64,000 nucleotides of DNA from Antedon mediterranea (GCF_964355755.1 NC_092672.1:29386501-29450500), one strand, 5' to 3'. Shown: positions 1 to 10,129, numbered from the stretch's first letter. Translations and numbers: made by a program. Notes: generated by a model from the letters alone, not told the origin.

Positions 1-179
1 GCGGAGAGGGCGTCATTTCAATCAGAGCCATTTTTATTTATTTATTTATCTGTTGACCATGCACTTCGTTCCAAGAGACAAAACAGAACATAACATATTG
101 AAAAAGAAATACAACAATAACTAAACTAAAAACAATTTACAAGCAACAACACAATACTATAAATCGATCATTAGGAGTA

Positions 180-582
180 CTTTAAACAGGGGATGCTAGT
201 CAAGTCGCCCCATCGCAAAGTCGCCCCATACAAAGTCGCCCCTTACACAGTCGCCCCATCGCAAAGTCGCCCCAAAACAAAGTCGCCCCGACACAGTCGC
301 CCCATCGCAAAGTCGCCCCATCACAAAGTCGCCCCAACGCAAAGTCGCCCCATCGCAAAGTCGCCCCATCACAAAGTCGCCCTATCGCAAAGTCGCGACT
401 TTGTAATGGGGCGACTTTGCGATGGGGCGACTGTGCCGGGGCGACTTTGTTTTGGGGCGACTTTGCGATGGGGCGACTTTGTATTGGGCGACTTTGTATG
501 GGGCGACTTTGCGATGGGGCGACTTGACTGGATCCCTAAACAGGGAGGTATAACATTTAATGTTATACCTCCCTGCTTTAAA
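180..582. mobile_element. 389-bp CAGGG...CCCTG element containing an inverted minisatellite, with 7-bp target duplication
   Basis: The segment 187-575 starts CAGGGGATGC and ends CCTCCCTG. It is bounded on both sides by the identical 7-mer CTTTAAA (180-186 and 576-582). Inside, 201-395 holds 12 tandem units of about 16 bp (AGTCGCCCCATCGCAA and variants). Then 396-530 holds 8 units in the opposite orientation, the centre being AGTCGCGACT (391-400). A separate 35-bp perfect hairpin (541-575, stem CAGGGAGGTATAAC) forms the right end. An open frame of about 150 codons across the array exists only because the repeats lack stop codons; I do not regard it as a gene. Confidence 0.75.
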
Positions 583-830
583 GTTAGAGGATCGTTTCTC
601 TCATGCAGAACTTATGTTTACAAAATGTATCAAATGAATTGTATGATTTATTAGAAAAAGGGACATACTTTCCAACTAATATAAAACTTAATTTGTTTTT
701 ATCATTTGCATTTACAAATAATGCCTATAGGTCATAATCATAGAGGGTCAAATCATTTTCTAGATTGCTTAATGTTCTTCTTTTCTAATTTTGTCAAAAG
801 CGTTAGGCCTACAGAATGTTTATAACTAAT

Positions 831-1045
831 TAGTGTATAATCCAAAGGAAAATGACAATACTGTGGGTATCAGTGGCTGCATCTCAATGAAGATACAAAA
901 AAAGAAAAGCACTGAAAAATGGCAATGCTGTGGGTATCAGTGGGTGGATCTCAATGGAGATACAAAAAAAATAAGCACTGAAAAAATGACAATGCTGTGG
1001 GTGTATCAGTGGCTGGTTCTCAATAGAAATACAAAATAAAATACT
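831..1045. repeat. ~67-bp tandem repeat, three copies, derived from a dispersed retroposon end
   Basis: Three successive copies of a unit containing ATCAGTGGCTGGATCTCAA, GAGATACAAAAAAA and AGCACTGAAAAAATGACAAT. The same sequence occurs singly at 10,660-10,755 and 13,150-13,245. A dispersed element has therefore been tandemly triplicated here. Its short open frame is a by-product of the repeat. Confidence 0.7.
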
Positions 1046-1243
1046 CAAAAATTAAATTGAATTCTACTTCTTTTAGTGATAATTTTATATTGATCATTAA
1101 ATATACGGATACAAATAAGACTTGATTATTATCATTACATAAAATCATTGAATGATAGAAGCATAAACAAATTGTTTAAGCTGATAAAGAAGAACAAATC
1201 ATCAAAATACGCCGCCAATGTGTTGTGTTATAAATATTATAAA

Positions 1244-1293
1244 CATTAAGCATGGAGGAAAAAATAATTATTTTTTTTCCTCCATGCATTAAG
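1244..1293. mobile_element. 36-bp palindromic micro-insertion with 7-bp target duplication
   Basis: The 36-bp element 1251-1286 begins CATGGAGGAAAAAA and ends TTTCCTCCATG. Its stem is at least 14 bp around an AT-rich centre. It is flanked by perfect 7-bp direct repeats CATTAAG (1244-1250 and 1287-1293). The structure is that of a transposon, but far below the size of any MITE class I know. It belongs to the same family as the elements at 1323, 1381, 5259, 8700 and 11,953. Confidence 0.85.
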
Positions 1294-1315
1294 TAAGTGC
1301 TGGTGGGTTAATTGC

Positions 1316-1350
1316 ATTAAATCATGGAGCTTATTTTTCCATGATTAAAT
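1316..1350. mobile_element. 21-bp micro-insertion with 7-bp target duplication
   Basis: The 21-bp element 1323-1343 begins CATGGAG and ends TTCCATG (6-bp perfect stem). It lies between two copies of ATTAAAT (1316-1322 and 1344-1350). It looks like an internally shortened relative of the neighbouring 36-bp element. Confidence 0.75.
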
Positions 1351-1373
1351 CAAACCCCAGATGAAATTCCATA

Positions 1374-1426
1374 GATAGAGCAGGGAGTTGTAAAATAATT
1401 ATTATTTTACAACTCCCTGGATAGAG
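1374..1426. mobile_element. 39-bp perfect palindromic micro-insertion with 7-bp target duplication
   Basis: The 39-bp element 1381-1419 has two perfect 19-bp arms starting CAGGGAGTTGTAAAATAAT around a single central base. Perfect 7-bp direct repeats GATAGAG flank it (1374-1380 and 1420-1426). It is the longest and best-preserved of the simple hairpins. Confidence 0.9.
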
Positions 1427-2014
1427 TGTCCTATTTTTTGTTTCGAATCAACAATTTTCTCAGATTTATTATTGTAACCGGTTTGACAGTCTCACACCAT
1501 CCTTATTTCTCTGGTATTGAAAACACACATTTGGCACATTGTTTTAAAATTTTATTTATTATTTAAAAAAAACATAGGCTGTCATTATTAAACTATACGC
1601 ATAGATAAGGAGTAGATTAATGTGCCCAGGAAAGAGTAACACACTCTTCCTTCCCTGAGCCTAATCATATAGATACTGTTCTATACGTGGAACTCGTGCT
1701 CATTTGTTCTGCTGCCGCTGCGTGTGAACATGGTTATGTTTTCCTATTCAAACACGATTATCACATCTAATGGCCGCGAACTTTTCAAACAGTCTTTTAG
1801 CTTCAATGCTTCTACTTTTTTTAAATTCTCTTCCTTTAGATATCCGACTTGCTCCAATTAAATTTTCTTGCTCTTCCTTCAAATTTCTGCTCAAGAACCA
1901 TCTTTTTGTTTAGTTGCTTCCTTTTCCTATCTTTTCTTCTGAGATGGTCAATTTAATAAAAATTTAGTTCATTTCATTTTTTATTCTAAATTGTTTGTGT
2001 ATTATGTTATCTTT

Positions 2015-2175
2015 ACACATTTTTATTTAATTTTTATTTTTAAATGTTTATGTCTCGTCATGATATATTTTTGTGAGGGTCCCTAATGATCAGCTTTGGC
2101 TGAATGGACCACCCTCGTAAAATATTGTTAAAATATTGTTAAATATAATAAAATAAAATAAATAAATAAATTATA
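2015..2175 (+). mobile_element. Retroposon 3' end (LINE or SINE tail), copy 1
   Basis: A segment containing GAGGGTCCCTAATGATCAGC and GACCACCCTCGTAAAATATT ends in an AAATA-rich simple tail (2140-2175). A diverged copy in the opposite orientation lies at 12,125-12,240. The A-rich 3' tail and dispersed copies indicate a retroposon 3' end; the family is not identified. Confidence 0.6.
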
Positions 2176-2199
2176 ATAATTCGTGCTCCAAGGATCTGC

Positions 2200-2735
2200 T
2201 ATTAATGCCCGTGCGTGCACTCGCGCTCTGCTGCTTTCTTATAAACGTGTGGCACCTGCAGCGTCCTCCTGCTGCAAACGCGGCTAATGGCTAATTACCT
2301 CTCCTACCATAAACGCGTGTGCACGCCCGTTCTGCTGCCTTCTTCTGAAACGTTTGGCGCATGTGACACTCGCGTCTTGTTGTTGCAAACGCATGTGACA
2401 CTCGCGTCTTGTTGCAAACGCATGTGACACTCGCGTCTTGTCGCAAACGCACGTGACATTTGCGTCCTGTTGTCGCAAACGCGTGTGACACTTGCATTCT
2501 CTTGTCGCAAACGCGTGTGACACTTTTGTTCTGTTGTCGCAAACGCTTGTGACACTTGCGTTCTCTAGTTACAAACGCGTGTGGCACTAGCGTCTTCTTA
2601 TCGCAAACACGTGTGATGCTTGCGGTCTCTAGTCACAAACGCGTGTGGCACTAGCGTCTTCTTATCGCAAACGAGTGTGACGCTTACGTCGTGTCGTCTG
2701 AGTCGCGTATGAAACTTGCGTCCTCCTGTCACATC
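2200..2735. repeat. ~33-bp minisatellite, CpG-rich
   Basis: A degenerate tandem array of a unit such as TCGCAAACGCGTGTGACACT followed by TGCGTCCTGTTG. It is regular from about 2335 and more diverged before that. GC and CpG content are well above the flanks. Overlapping open frames on the minus strand come from the repeat and are not genes. Confidence 0.8.
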
Positions 2736-2739
2736 ACTT

Positions 2740-4190
2740 TAAAGCATTGTCATAAAATTGTCACAATAACAACACAAAAGAATATTTTAAAGTAAAAACA
2801 CAATTAAGAAAATGAATAAGAAGCTTGGTACGGTTCAGACAGAAATGGGTGTGTGTATAAGCACAACAAATATGATACAATATTAACGTATGCCTAGTAA
2901 TTAATTCCTGCTATAGGTCCGATAAGTACGCATATTTTATCACGAGAGGATTGGCACCAGCTCCTCCCCGGCGCGGCCTGTTCATTCAACTTACAAAGGG
3001 TATAGGCCAATGTGCTATCATCACATCTGCAAGTTAATTATTGTATATCATTATTTTTCACGGCAGTTTTGACTGTCCATACATACTAACATTTATAAAA
3101 TGTCTAAACATTCTTAATAAACCGAATGCGTGGACGCCACGTGAGCGGAAAGGACAGCTAGCGCGGACGTACGCTTTGGAGTGCGGATGTTGTATGTCAC
3201 CAACGTCATCAGGAGAGGCGTTAACCTCGCGTTGATAGCAAAGCAGGAAACCTATGGATTAGAAGAATCCAATACACTTCCTTAGGGAATTGTATATTCC
3301 AGCATAATTATCATCATCTGTTGTTTTGTTCTTATTACTATTAGTTTTTTTGTTTTGTTTTTTTGTTTAATATTTTTTTTAATTCCTTTGTTTTAGGCCG
3401 ATATATTTTTTTATATTAAAAAATAATAATTTTTACAACAGGCGGTGGAATTGCAAAACACGCTCCAATAAAGCAACAAAAGAGGGACGCTGACCAATAA
3501 TAAATTAAAGGGGAAAAGACTAAAATTAATAACTTAATTCTACAGTCTACATTATTTCATTTCAATTCATGATAATTATTTGTAAAGGAAAGGTTCTTCC
3601 ATACTTTGTACAAACAAAGCAACTAGGCAGAATAGATATAGTCAACGACGTTATAACTTGAACATTTTAATGCACTAGGCCTATATGAAATTGTTAACAC
3701 GAACGGTAGAGATTCGAACCCGATCCCATTTGACCCCGTTTGTGACTTGTTCGGACCCTGTTTGAAATTAAATTATTAAAATGCATTATGCATTTTATTC
3801 ATTAAGCATTAGCATAATGGCGCAAACTATGAACTGACTTTTGTGATAATAAAAGTAACATCTATCTATTTCTCAACATTCTTTCACACCATTCGTATAG
3901 TTAGGCCTATGGCATTCCCCGATAAGTTAAAACATCCCAGAGGAAAGTACCTATCACTGGAGAGACATACTGTCCCATGCTTACGTGCATTAGATTGGCC
4001 ACTATATAACTATTTAACTGAAATATAACAATAATACTTTTTATGGGATTGATGTATGTTTTAGTGAATCTTTTTTTTTTATAAATCGTGATGTTATCTA
4101 GGACATGTATGATGTAATTGTGAACTTTTTGTTTGTTTTACTATTATTTCTATCGAGGAAAACAATTTTTCCATGTACATATTTTTACTC
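2740..4190. other. Intergenic, no gene seen
   Basis: AT-rich unique-looking sequence. It contains a short GC-richer patch near 2950-2985 and 3125-3240, and otherwise no frame with coding character. Confidence 0.5.
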
Positions 4191-4290
4191 TATAGTTCAC
4201 TTTGTCGGTCGGTCGGTCTGTTTGTCGGTCCGGTATCACTATGCGTTTTAGCACGCGACTTATGGCTGTTGGCCTCGTTATATATAGAGC
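4191..4290 (-). repeat. GACA/GACC-core dispersed element, copy A
   Basis: A variable (TGTC/GGTC)n core lies between TATAGTTCACTT and GGTATCACTATGCG, followed by CGCGACTTATGGCTGTTGGC. The same flanks in opposite orientation surround a GACA-rich core at 5440-5557 and 6131-6275. A dispersed element carrying an expanded microsatellite core fits best. Confidence 0.6.
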
Positions 4291-5099
4291 AAATATTTGA
4301 TTTGATTTGGATTTTGATCGCGTGCACTTTTTCTAAATCGTTTTATTAATTTTCTGAACTCAAGAGGTCAAAAACAAATTGTTTTTCCAAAAGTCAATTA
4401 TTACAAACAATAACTGCCGCTGGTTATAATATGTCTCTCTGGGAATACTTCGTTCTTTTTATTAATAATCTAGACAGAAATATTGAAAATCTCCCGTGCT
4501 GGTTATTCCACTTGCTGAAACTCTCAAAGGGATGATACTTCAGACAAATGACCAAGGCAGATAAGGACAACGCTGGACCACTGATCATATGCTGGACGTT
4601 GACCGGATAATATATTCAAATTTATTTGTATTCAAGGAAGAGTAAACGTACAGTAATTTACTATAATGTTTCTCTTCCCTGGTTACATTTACACTGTTTA
4701 TTTATGTGACCTTACATTTTTTTTTTTTTTTTTTAAACCTTACATTTACCTTTGATATACATTTTATCTTTGTAAATTGTGATTTTCTATTTATTGTTTC
4801 AATCCCTCTTGTTGTTTTAATGAATAAAGATACCGAAAATAATAATAAAATACTGGTACAACATATACAGTTAGTTGAATAGAAGAAATGAATATGCTAG
4901 AATATGATTATGTTAAGAAAGGTAGGCCTATGCTAAAATGATTATGTTAAGAAATGAATATGTTTAAGAAAATGAATACGCTAAGAAATTAATACGCTAA
5001 TGTGTTAAGAACTTAACATTTAAGGATATGTACTGTAGGCCTATATGTTAAGTTATGAATATATGAAATGAATATATTTTTATTGAATTGAAATTTATA

Positions 5100-5425
5100 T
5101 TTATACTGGGTAACCTCTTCAGTCAAAGACTGGTCTTCCAGAGGGCCCAGTTGGTGATCAGTGGCTGTGATGTACTTATACACCGGGGTAACCATACTCG
5201 TCTCGAAAGATGTACTAGGTTCTTTAAAGTGCACACGAGCTAGATGTGTACACTGGACCATGGAGATACCTCCATGACTGGACCTACGGTTTATAGTCCT
5301 TATCCGAGAAGACTCGTTCTACCACCAGAACCATGGAGTGAGTGAGCCTTGAACCCCTGCCGATGTTATGGCTACGTAATTACGGTTCCACTGTCTTAAC
5401 CGCTCGGCCACTCACTCACTTTAGT
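5100..5425 (-). mobile_element. tRNA-headed SINE (family 1), copy with micro-insertion
   Basis: Read on the minus strand, the head (5420 downward) carries an RNA polymerase III box A-like GGCCGAGCGGTTAAGAC and a box B-like GGTTCAAGGC. A conserved body and an A/T-rich tail near 5100 follow. Related copies lie at 23,235-23,545 (+), 47,003-47,267 (-) and 47,516-47,776 (-). The body is split by an 18-bp palindromic insertion at 5259-5276. The head resembles a Leu/Ser-type tRNA. Confidence 0.8.
5252..5283. mobile_element. 18-bp palindromic micro-insertion inside a SINE, with 7-bp target duplication
   Basis: CATGGAGATACCTCCATG (5259-5276) lies between two copies of ACTGGAC (5252-5258 and 5277-5283). 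Two other SINE copies have the unoccupied site with one ACTGGAC running straight into CTACGG: 47,125-47,131, and 23,374-23,380 on the opposite strand. The empty sites show that the 18 bp plus one copy of the 7-mer were gained together. Confidence 0.92.
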
Positions 5426-5439
5426 AATTAAAGAAAAAC

Positions 5440-5560
5440 AAGGCCAACAGCCATTAAGTCGCCTGCTACAATGCATAGTGATACCGGACCGACAGACAAA
5501 CAGACCGACAGACGGACAGACCGACAGACAGACGGACCGACCGACATAGTGAACTATACT
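5440..5560 (+). repeat. GACA/GACC-core dispersed element, copy B
   Basis: AAGGCCAACAGCCATTAAGT, then CATAGTGATACCGGACC, a (CAGA/CCGA)n core and CCGACATAGTGAACTATA. It is the inverted counterpart of 4191-4290, sharing about 45 bp of non-repetitive flank. Confidence 0.6.
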
Positions 5561-6130
5561 GACCGAAATTACTGAACATGTTTAAAAAAATGTTGAAATG
5601 TTTAAAAACATTTATATTTTTTTAATTTACACGTGCGTAGCCTGTCACTTTTGACGTGCTCGTATAACGTAATTTTCGAGTTGAAAAGTAAGTCAAGAAA
5701 ACAGAAATCGGGCAAAAAGAGTGCGCAATAACATTTAACGCGCACTGCGCGCGCAAAAATCTGCGCACTCATGGCAATTTTGTAAACGCTTAAAATTGCC
5801 TGAAACGTACTCTTATTTCATCGAAAATAAATTTTGAAAATTTTAGGCGCGCGTACGCATGCGTTACATGCGCTACGCACGTAATTGTATTGCCATATGA
5901 TGATTTATGCCCTGAAATTTATGAGTACCAAATTTTATTTAATTGTGATTCATGGTTGTTAAGATATGATTACAAACGTGATTTCGTTAAATCGTGCGTA
6001 GACCGCGTAATTTGTTATTGCAAACCGTGAAAACATAACCACATCGATTCCTGGCCATAAGGAATATTCTGTGAAAAATTGACTTAGCTAGATTAAACTG
6101 ATATCAAGATAAGGTCATAAAGCGATAAAA

Positions 6131-6149
6131 CGCATAGTGATACCGGACC

Positions 6150-6184
<35 letters not shown>

Positions 6185-6275
6185 CGACAGACAGACCGAC
6201 AGACAGACCGACAGACAGACAGACAGACAGACAGACCGACCGACCGACATAGTGAACTATAGAGTCGCTTCCACG
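6131..6275 (+). repeat. GACA/GACC-core dispersed element, copy C
   Basis: The same flanks as copies A and B (CATAGTGATACCGGACC ... GACATAGTGAACTATAG) around a longer, purer (GACA)n core with interspersed GACC units, followed by a CGCGACT motif. Confidence 0.65.
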
Positions 6276-6532
6276 CGACTAAAAATTAGTTGAATAGCAT
6301 TTTGATTTTTGATTACACACTTAGTTCATGGAACTTTTCATGATTTATATTTATTTAACTAGATTTTAAACAGCTATGGTGCAGGCCTACCATGAAGGAA
6401 AACATTGAAAATTGGAGCCCTAATAAGGGGACATGCTTTCCCATAAAATTAACAAGGGGCCATGTAAGCCTATAATATTGTTAATACGGTCATTCAGCTG
6501 TTGGTCCAGAAGTTTTCCCCTTAGAGGTTATG

Positions 6533-7710
6533 GTCTGATATAAATGTTAAATTTTGGTATGCAGAGCAACATTTTTAAAGAATATTTGTTTCTTTTTGTT
6601 TTTTCCTAATTCGATATAAACCAAAAAGTTTATTATTGATTTTGAATACATTATTATTTAAAAATTTCTGAAAAGAACTGTCGAGTTTCTCGACGATTTG
6701 ATCAATTATACTTTGATCGTCCTCTTGAGAGCATTCTCACTTTTGATGACGATCAAAGTATAGATCGAAACATGGAGGTAAAAAAACTTCCAAAACTATG
6801 GGCCTATACGTGGTGTATATCAAACTTTATATCAACATCTGGATATAGTGTGTTAATCTTTGTAAAATATCTATTAATAATAATATAATGTTGCAATTGT
6901 AACAGTTCGCATTCAGTATCAAATTCCAAGTTATCTCACTTCGGCAGACTTTGTTGGATTTATATTTTCAATAAGAATGAAAACAGTAATACAATGTACA
7001 TATTTTTAAGGAGAGGTTAGTTAAATGTGGACAGATTAGGTAAAGAAATCCTATCAAATTTAAACCCTGTAACCTCCGGGAGTTCACCTGTGATTATACA
7101 AATACATAGCCCAGGGTACCGTACGCGTCCACACACCTCGATTCACTATTCTCCGAGCCGTGATCAAGAATGGAGATATCCTGATAAAAAAAAATATCAA
7201 TATTTTTTTACTAATAAATTGCATTATTAGTAGAGTACTCAGCCGGAAGGTATAATTTCCTTATCACAGATAATCACAGCTCGTAGAAAAATAAGGGGGT
7301 TTAAAGAGAACGTTAACCGGTGGAAACTTTTCTTAATTGGATACCTTTTACCAGGGCTTGGAACTCAGCTAAGCCGAAATATCAACAATTCGAGTTTATC
7401 CTAAAAACGTGCCTATTGTTTGGTTTGTGACTTAACGAGACGGAATTTCACTTCATTAAACACGACCGATTAAACAGTAAAGCAGTTTAGATTTATGCTT
7501 GTTCTCCAAACTAAATATTTGTTAAATATAAAATTGTTTTTTCCGAGGTTTAATAATGTATGTTTTTCTAAAAGAATAAAATAAGTAGTTAGTCAACAGA
7601 AACTACAGCGTAATTATCTACCAACAAACGTGACATTACTACTATTGTTTATTTTATTTATTCTTTAAAAATGTTGCTCTGCATACCAAAATTTAACATT
7701 TATATCAGAC
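6533..7710. mobile_element. ~1.18-kb element with identical 52-bp inverted ends
   Basis: The sequence 6533-6584 (starting GTCTGATATAAATGTTAAAT) reappears without mismatch, inverted, at 7659-7710. No target duplication is evident and no coding sequence lies between the arms. It is probably a non-autonomous DNA transposon or an inverted duplication. A smaller hairpin (arms ATACTTTGATCGTC, 6708-6754) lies inside. Confidence 0.6.
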
Positions 7711-7712
7711 TA

Positions 7713-8074
7713 TTGTTTTTGTATTGAATTTTGTAATTGGTATGGACGCACCATCTACGCATGTGTGCCACTGTTAAAAAAGTGTTGTTCCAAATAAATA
7801 TTATTATTATTACTAGGATTCTCAGTGAGCTTATACTGTTAGGATTGTATTAAAAGTATTCATGCAAATTCCGTGAACAGCATCACATGTGTTTCACATG
7901 TAACGCCTGTATCCAACCTACCCTTAACCAGGGAATTGAGGAGAACCGAATCTTCATGTTATGCTGTATCACCGAATTTGCATAGATATTGAAAAAATAT
8001 CGTCATATACGGTCACCGACCGAGAATCAAGTGAATCACAAAATCTATTATAACATTCGGGTTAGGTTAGGCTA
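7713..8074. other. Intergenic, nothing recognised
   Basis: AT-rich sequence with no coding frame and no clear repeat structure. Confidence 0.4.
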
Positions 8075-8239
8075 GGCTTAGCTCTCTCTACATTATCAAA
8101 CTTTATGTGACAAAAATGCGATGTATCCATGATTATATGGACATGATATATATCTACCATATTTAAGCATATCACTACCATATTTGGGCACATCACTTTG
8201 TTTGGTCAAACTAGTTTGATAGTGTAGATAAAGCTTTAG
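8075..8239. mobile_element. MITE of the CTACACTATCAAAC family
   Basis: Ends resemble AGCTCTGTCTACACTATCAA and its complement. The interior carries CCATATTTGGGCACATCAC and an ATATGGACATGAT palindrome. Other copies in the window: 19,449-20,163, 23,853-23,967, 27,114-27,256, 27,904-28,190, 36,288-36,420, 48,393-48,540 and 56,926-57,492. Terminal inverted repeats with no coding capacity define it as a MITE. Confidence 0.75.
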
Positions 8240-8692
8240 TATTTTTTTACAAAATAAATCATATATTGGTGATTGAAATTGCATAATAAGAACAAAGTCA
8301 AAGATTATTTGTATTTTATGCAATGACGTATCCTGAATTCATGAAAGGAGTGTATATAGTGTTGGATTTGATTGAGCCCCACCGAGAATTCCCAAGCTTA
8401 AACTGTAGGCTCTCTGGGCTTAACATTGTCCAACCACATTGATCAGTTCCTTTCATTTTTTGCAGTGAAGAAAAGTCTTGCAGTAGGCCTATTACCCGGG
8501 GTACCACAAAAAGAACCCATTATTCTAATGTATAGGCGACAACTCCCTGATGCGTTTCACAAAACCAAATGCTGGATATAAATATACACGATAGGTCTAA
8601 ACTAATTCAGTACGGAACTTCACACAACCAATTTGTGTAGGCCTACTGGAAATTTTTTGGATTCCATGTAGGCTAAATACAAAACATCGTTG

Positions 8693-8728
8693 GGAAAACC
8701 ATGGAGAAATAATTCTCCATGGGAAAAC
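8693..8728. mobile_element. 22-bp palindromic micro-insertion with 7-bp target duplication
   Basis: The 22-bp element 8700-8721 has arms CATGGAGA/TCTCCATG around AATAAT. It sits between two perfect copies of GGAAAAC (8693-8699 and 8722-8728). Confidence 0.85.
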
Positions 8729-8739
8729 AAACAGGCTGC

Positions 8740-9480
8740 AATATCGATTGGAATTTTATTCGTAAAGACCCTAATTGAGTTACCTTAATTCTATACAGAT
8801 CATCAGATTTTAACTTTCTGCCGTTTATCGTTTTCATTTTCAATTCAATTTCTTTTATTTCTTATTATTTCTTTCTTCCTTAACCGAGTTTATAAAAAAG
8901 CTAACATTCTATGTGGAAGATTTTAACTTTCTGCTTATAAATAGTGAAATATATATAGAAAACACACAGTTGTGTTTATCGTTTTGGTAGAGTAATTCTT
9001 TGCAGGTTTGGATCAAGGATAAGACCTTAATTGAGTTTCAAAAAACTTAAATTCTATGCTAAAGATTTTAACTTTCTGATTAGTGAAATATATATAGAAA
9101 ACACACAGGTGTGTTTATCGTTTTGGTAGAGTGATTCTGGATCGAGGGTAAGACCTTAATTGAGTTTCAAAAAACTTAAATTCTATGCTAAAGATTTTAA
9201 CTTTCTGCTTAGTGAAATATATATAGAAAACACACAGGTGTTGGTAAACAGACGCGTTATCGAGAGGCATTCATTGAAACTTTAATTAAGTTTCACAAAA
9301 ACTAAATTCTATGCTAAAGATTTTAACCTTCTGCTTAGTGAACGGTACGCAATAGAAAGCTGATCACAAGAGTAAACAGGCGTGATATCCATTGGTATTC
9401 ATTAACATTGTTTTAATCCAGTATTCAGGCTCTAATACAGTGTTTCTCAAAACCAATTCTGAAAACTTTTAGATTAACGA
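8740..9480. repeat. ~128-bp tandem (satellite-like) repeat, about 4.5 units
   Basis: The landmark GATTTTAACTTTCTG recurs near 8806, 8919, 9064, 9192 and 9319. GAAATATATATAGAAAACAC and TTAATTGAGTTTCAAAAAAC recur between landmarks. Outer units are more diverged than the central two, as in a locally homogenised array. No coding sequence. Confidence 0.75.
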
Positions 9481-9882
9481 AACCCCTTGATGAAACGGAA
9501 TCACTCTTATAAAAGAATTAAAAGATTTTCATCTGTAAGGTACACAGATGCGCAATCGAAAATACCTAATGTGTGAAAGAATTAACACGTCTAGTGTTTA
9601 TGTACAATCGAGGTGTTATGCGAAAATTAGCCGACAATAAACCACCACTTTTCCCTCTTAATCTTTTAATTACTGAGCGGTAATGAGAAAATAGCACAAA
9701 ATAGACACTTTTTATCTCCAACATTGTCATCCTTTTATCCCATCTTGTAGTTTTTTTGTTTGTTAAAAGCGAGTTATTAACGAGGACAAAGGGTTACACG
9801 TGGTGTACTTAAATTTTAAAACACCCCCAGCTGTAAATGGTTCTTTTGATTCGTTAGATATTTTAGTGATTTGAATTTCCTA

Positions 9883-9908
9883 CGGTAACCAGGGAGTTGT
9901 GCGGTAAC
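9883..9908. mobile_element. 12-bp one-ended micro-insertion with 7-bp target duplication
   Basis: CAGGGAGTTGTG (9890-9901) lies between two copies of CGGTAAC (9883-9889 and 9902-9908). The 12 bp equal the left arm of the 39-bp and 30-bp palindromic elements, with no right arm. It is either an internally deleted copy or what remained after imprecise loss. Confidence 0.7.
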
Positions 9909-10129
9909 CGATTTTTCAATTTTATCATGCATGCTGCCGACAGTATACACTGTGCAGTATCGTGTCTGCTGACGGTAACATGCCTATACCAGGGCACCTA
10001 TACAGTAGAACCCACCTAAAAAAGTGTCCACTTAATAGTAGTGTCCCTGGATACCGCCCCAATTTGGATTTGCTGTAGTTGCACATATAGGCCTTATTAT
10101 GTTCTCGTTCGTTTCTTCGCAAGGAAGTG

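Noticed and set aside
193-654. 153-codon frame through the AGTCGCCCC array
   Set aside because: Repeat translation across an inverted minisatellite; no coding signature.
2284-2587. Overlapping minus-strand open frames of 79-98 codons (MSHAFATRECK-type)
   Set aside because: They are translations of the CpG-rich ~33-bp minisatellite. All three frames give the same repetitive peptide.
6770-6812. CATGGAGG ... CTATGGGCC as a micro-palindrome
   Set aside because: The arms do not pair, and no 7-bp duplication is present.
8540-8549. CAACTCCCTG as a solitary right arm of a micro-palindrome
   Set aside because: No matching 7-mer on the two sides and no left arm; ten bases alone are not enough.
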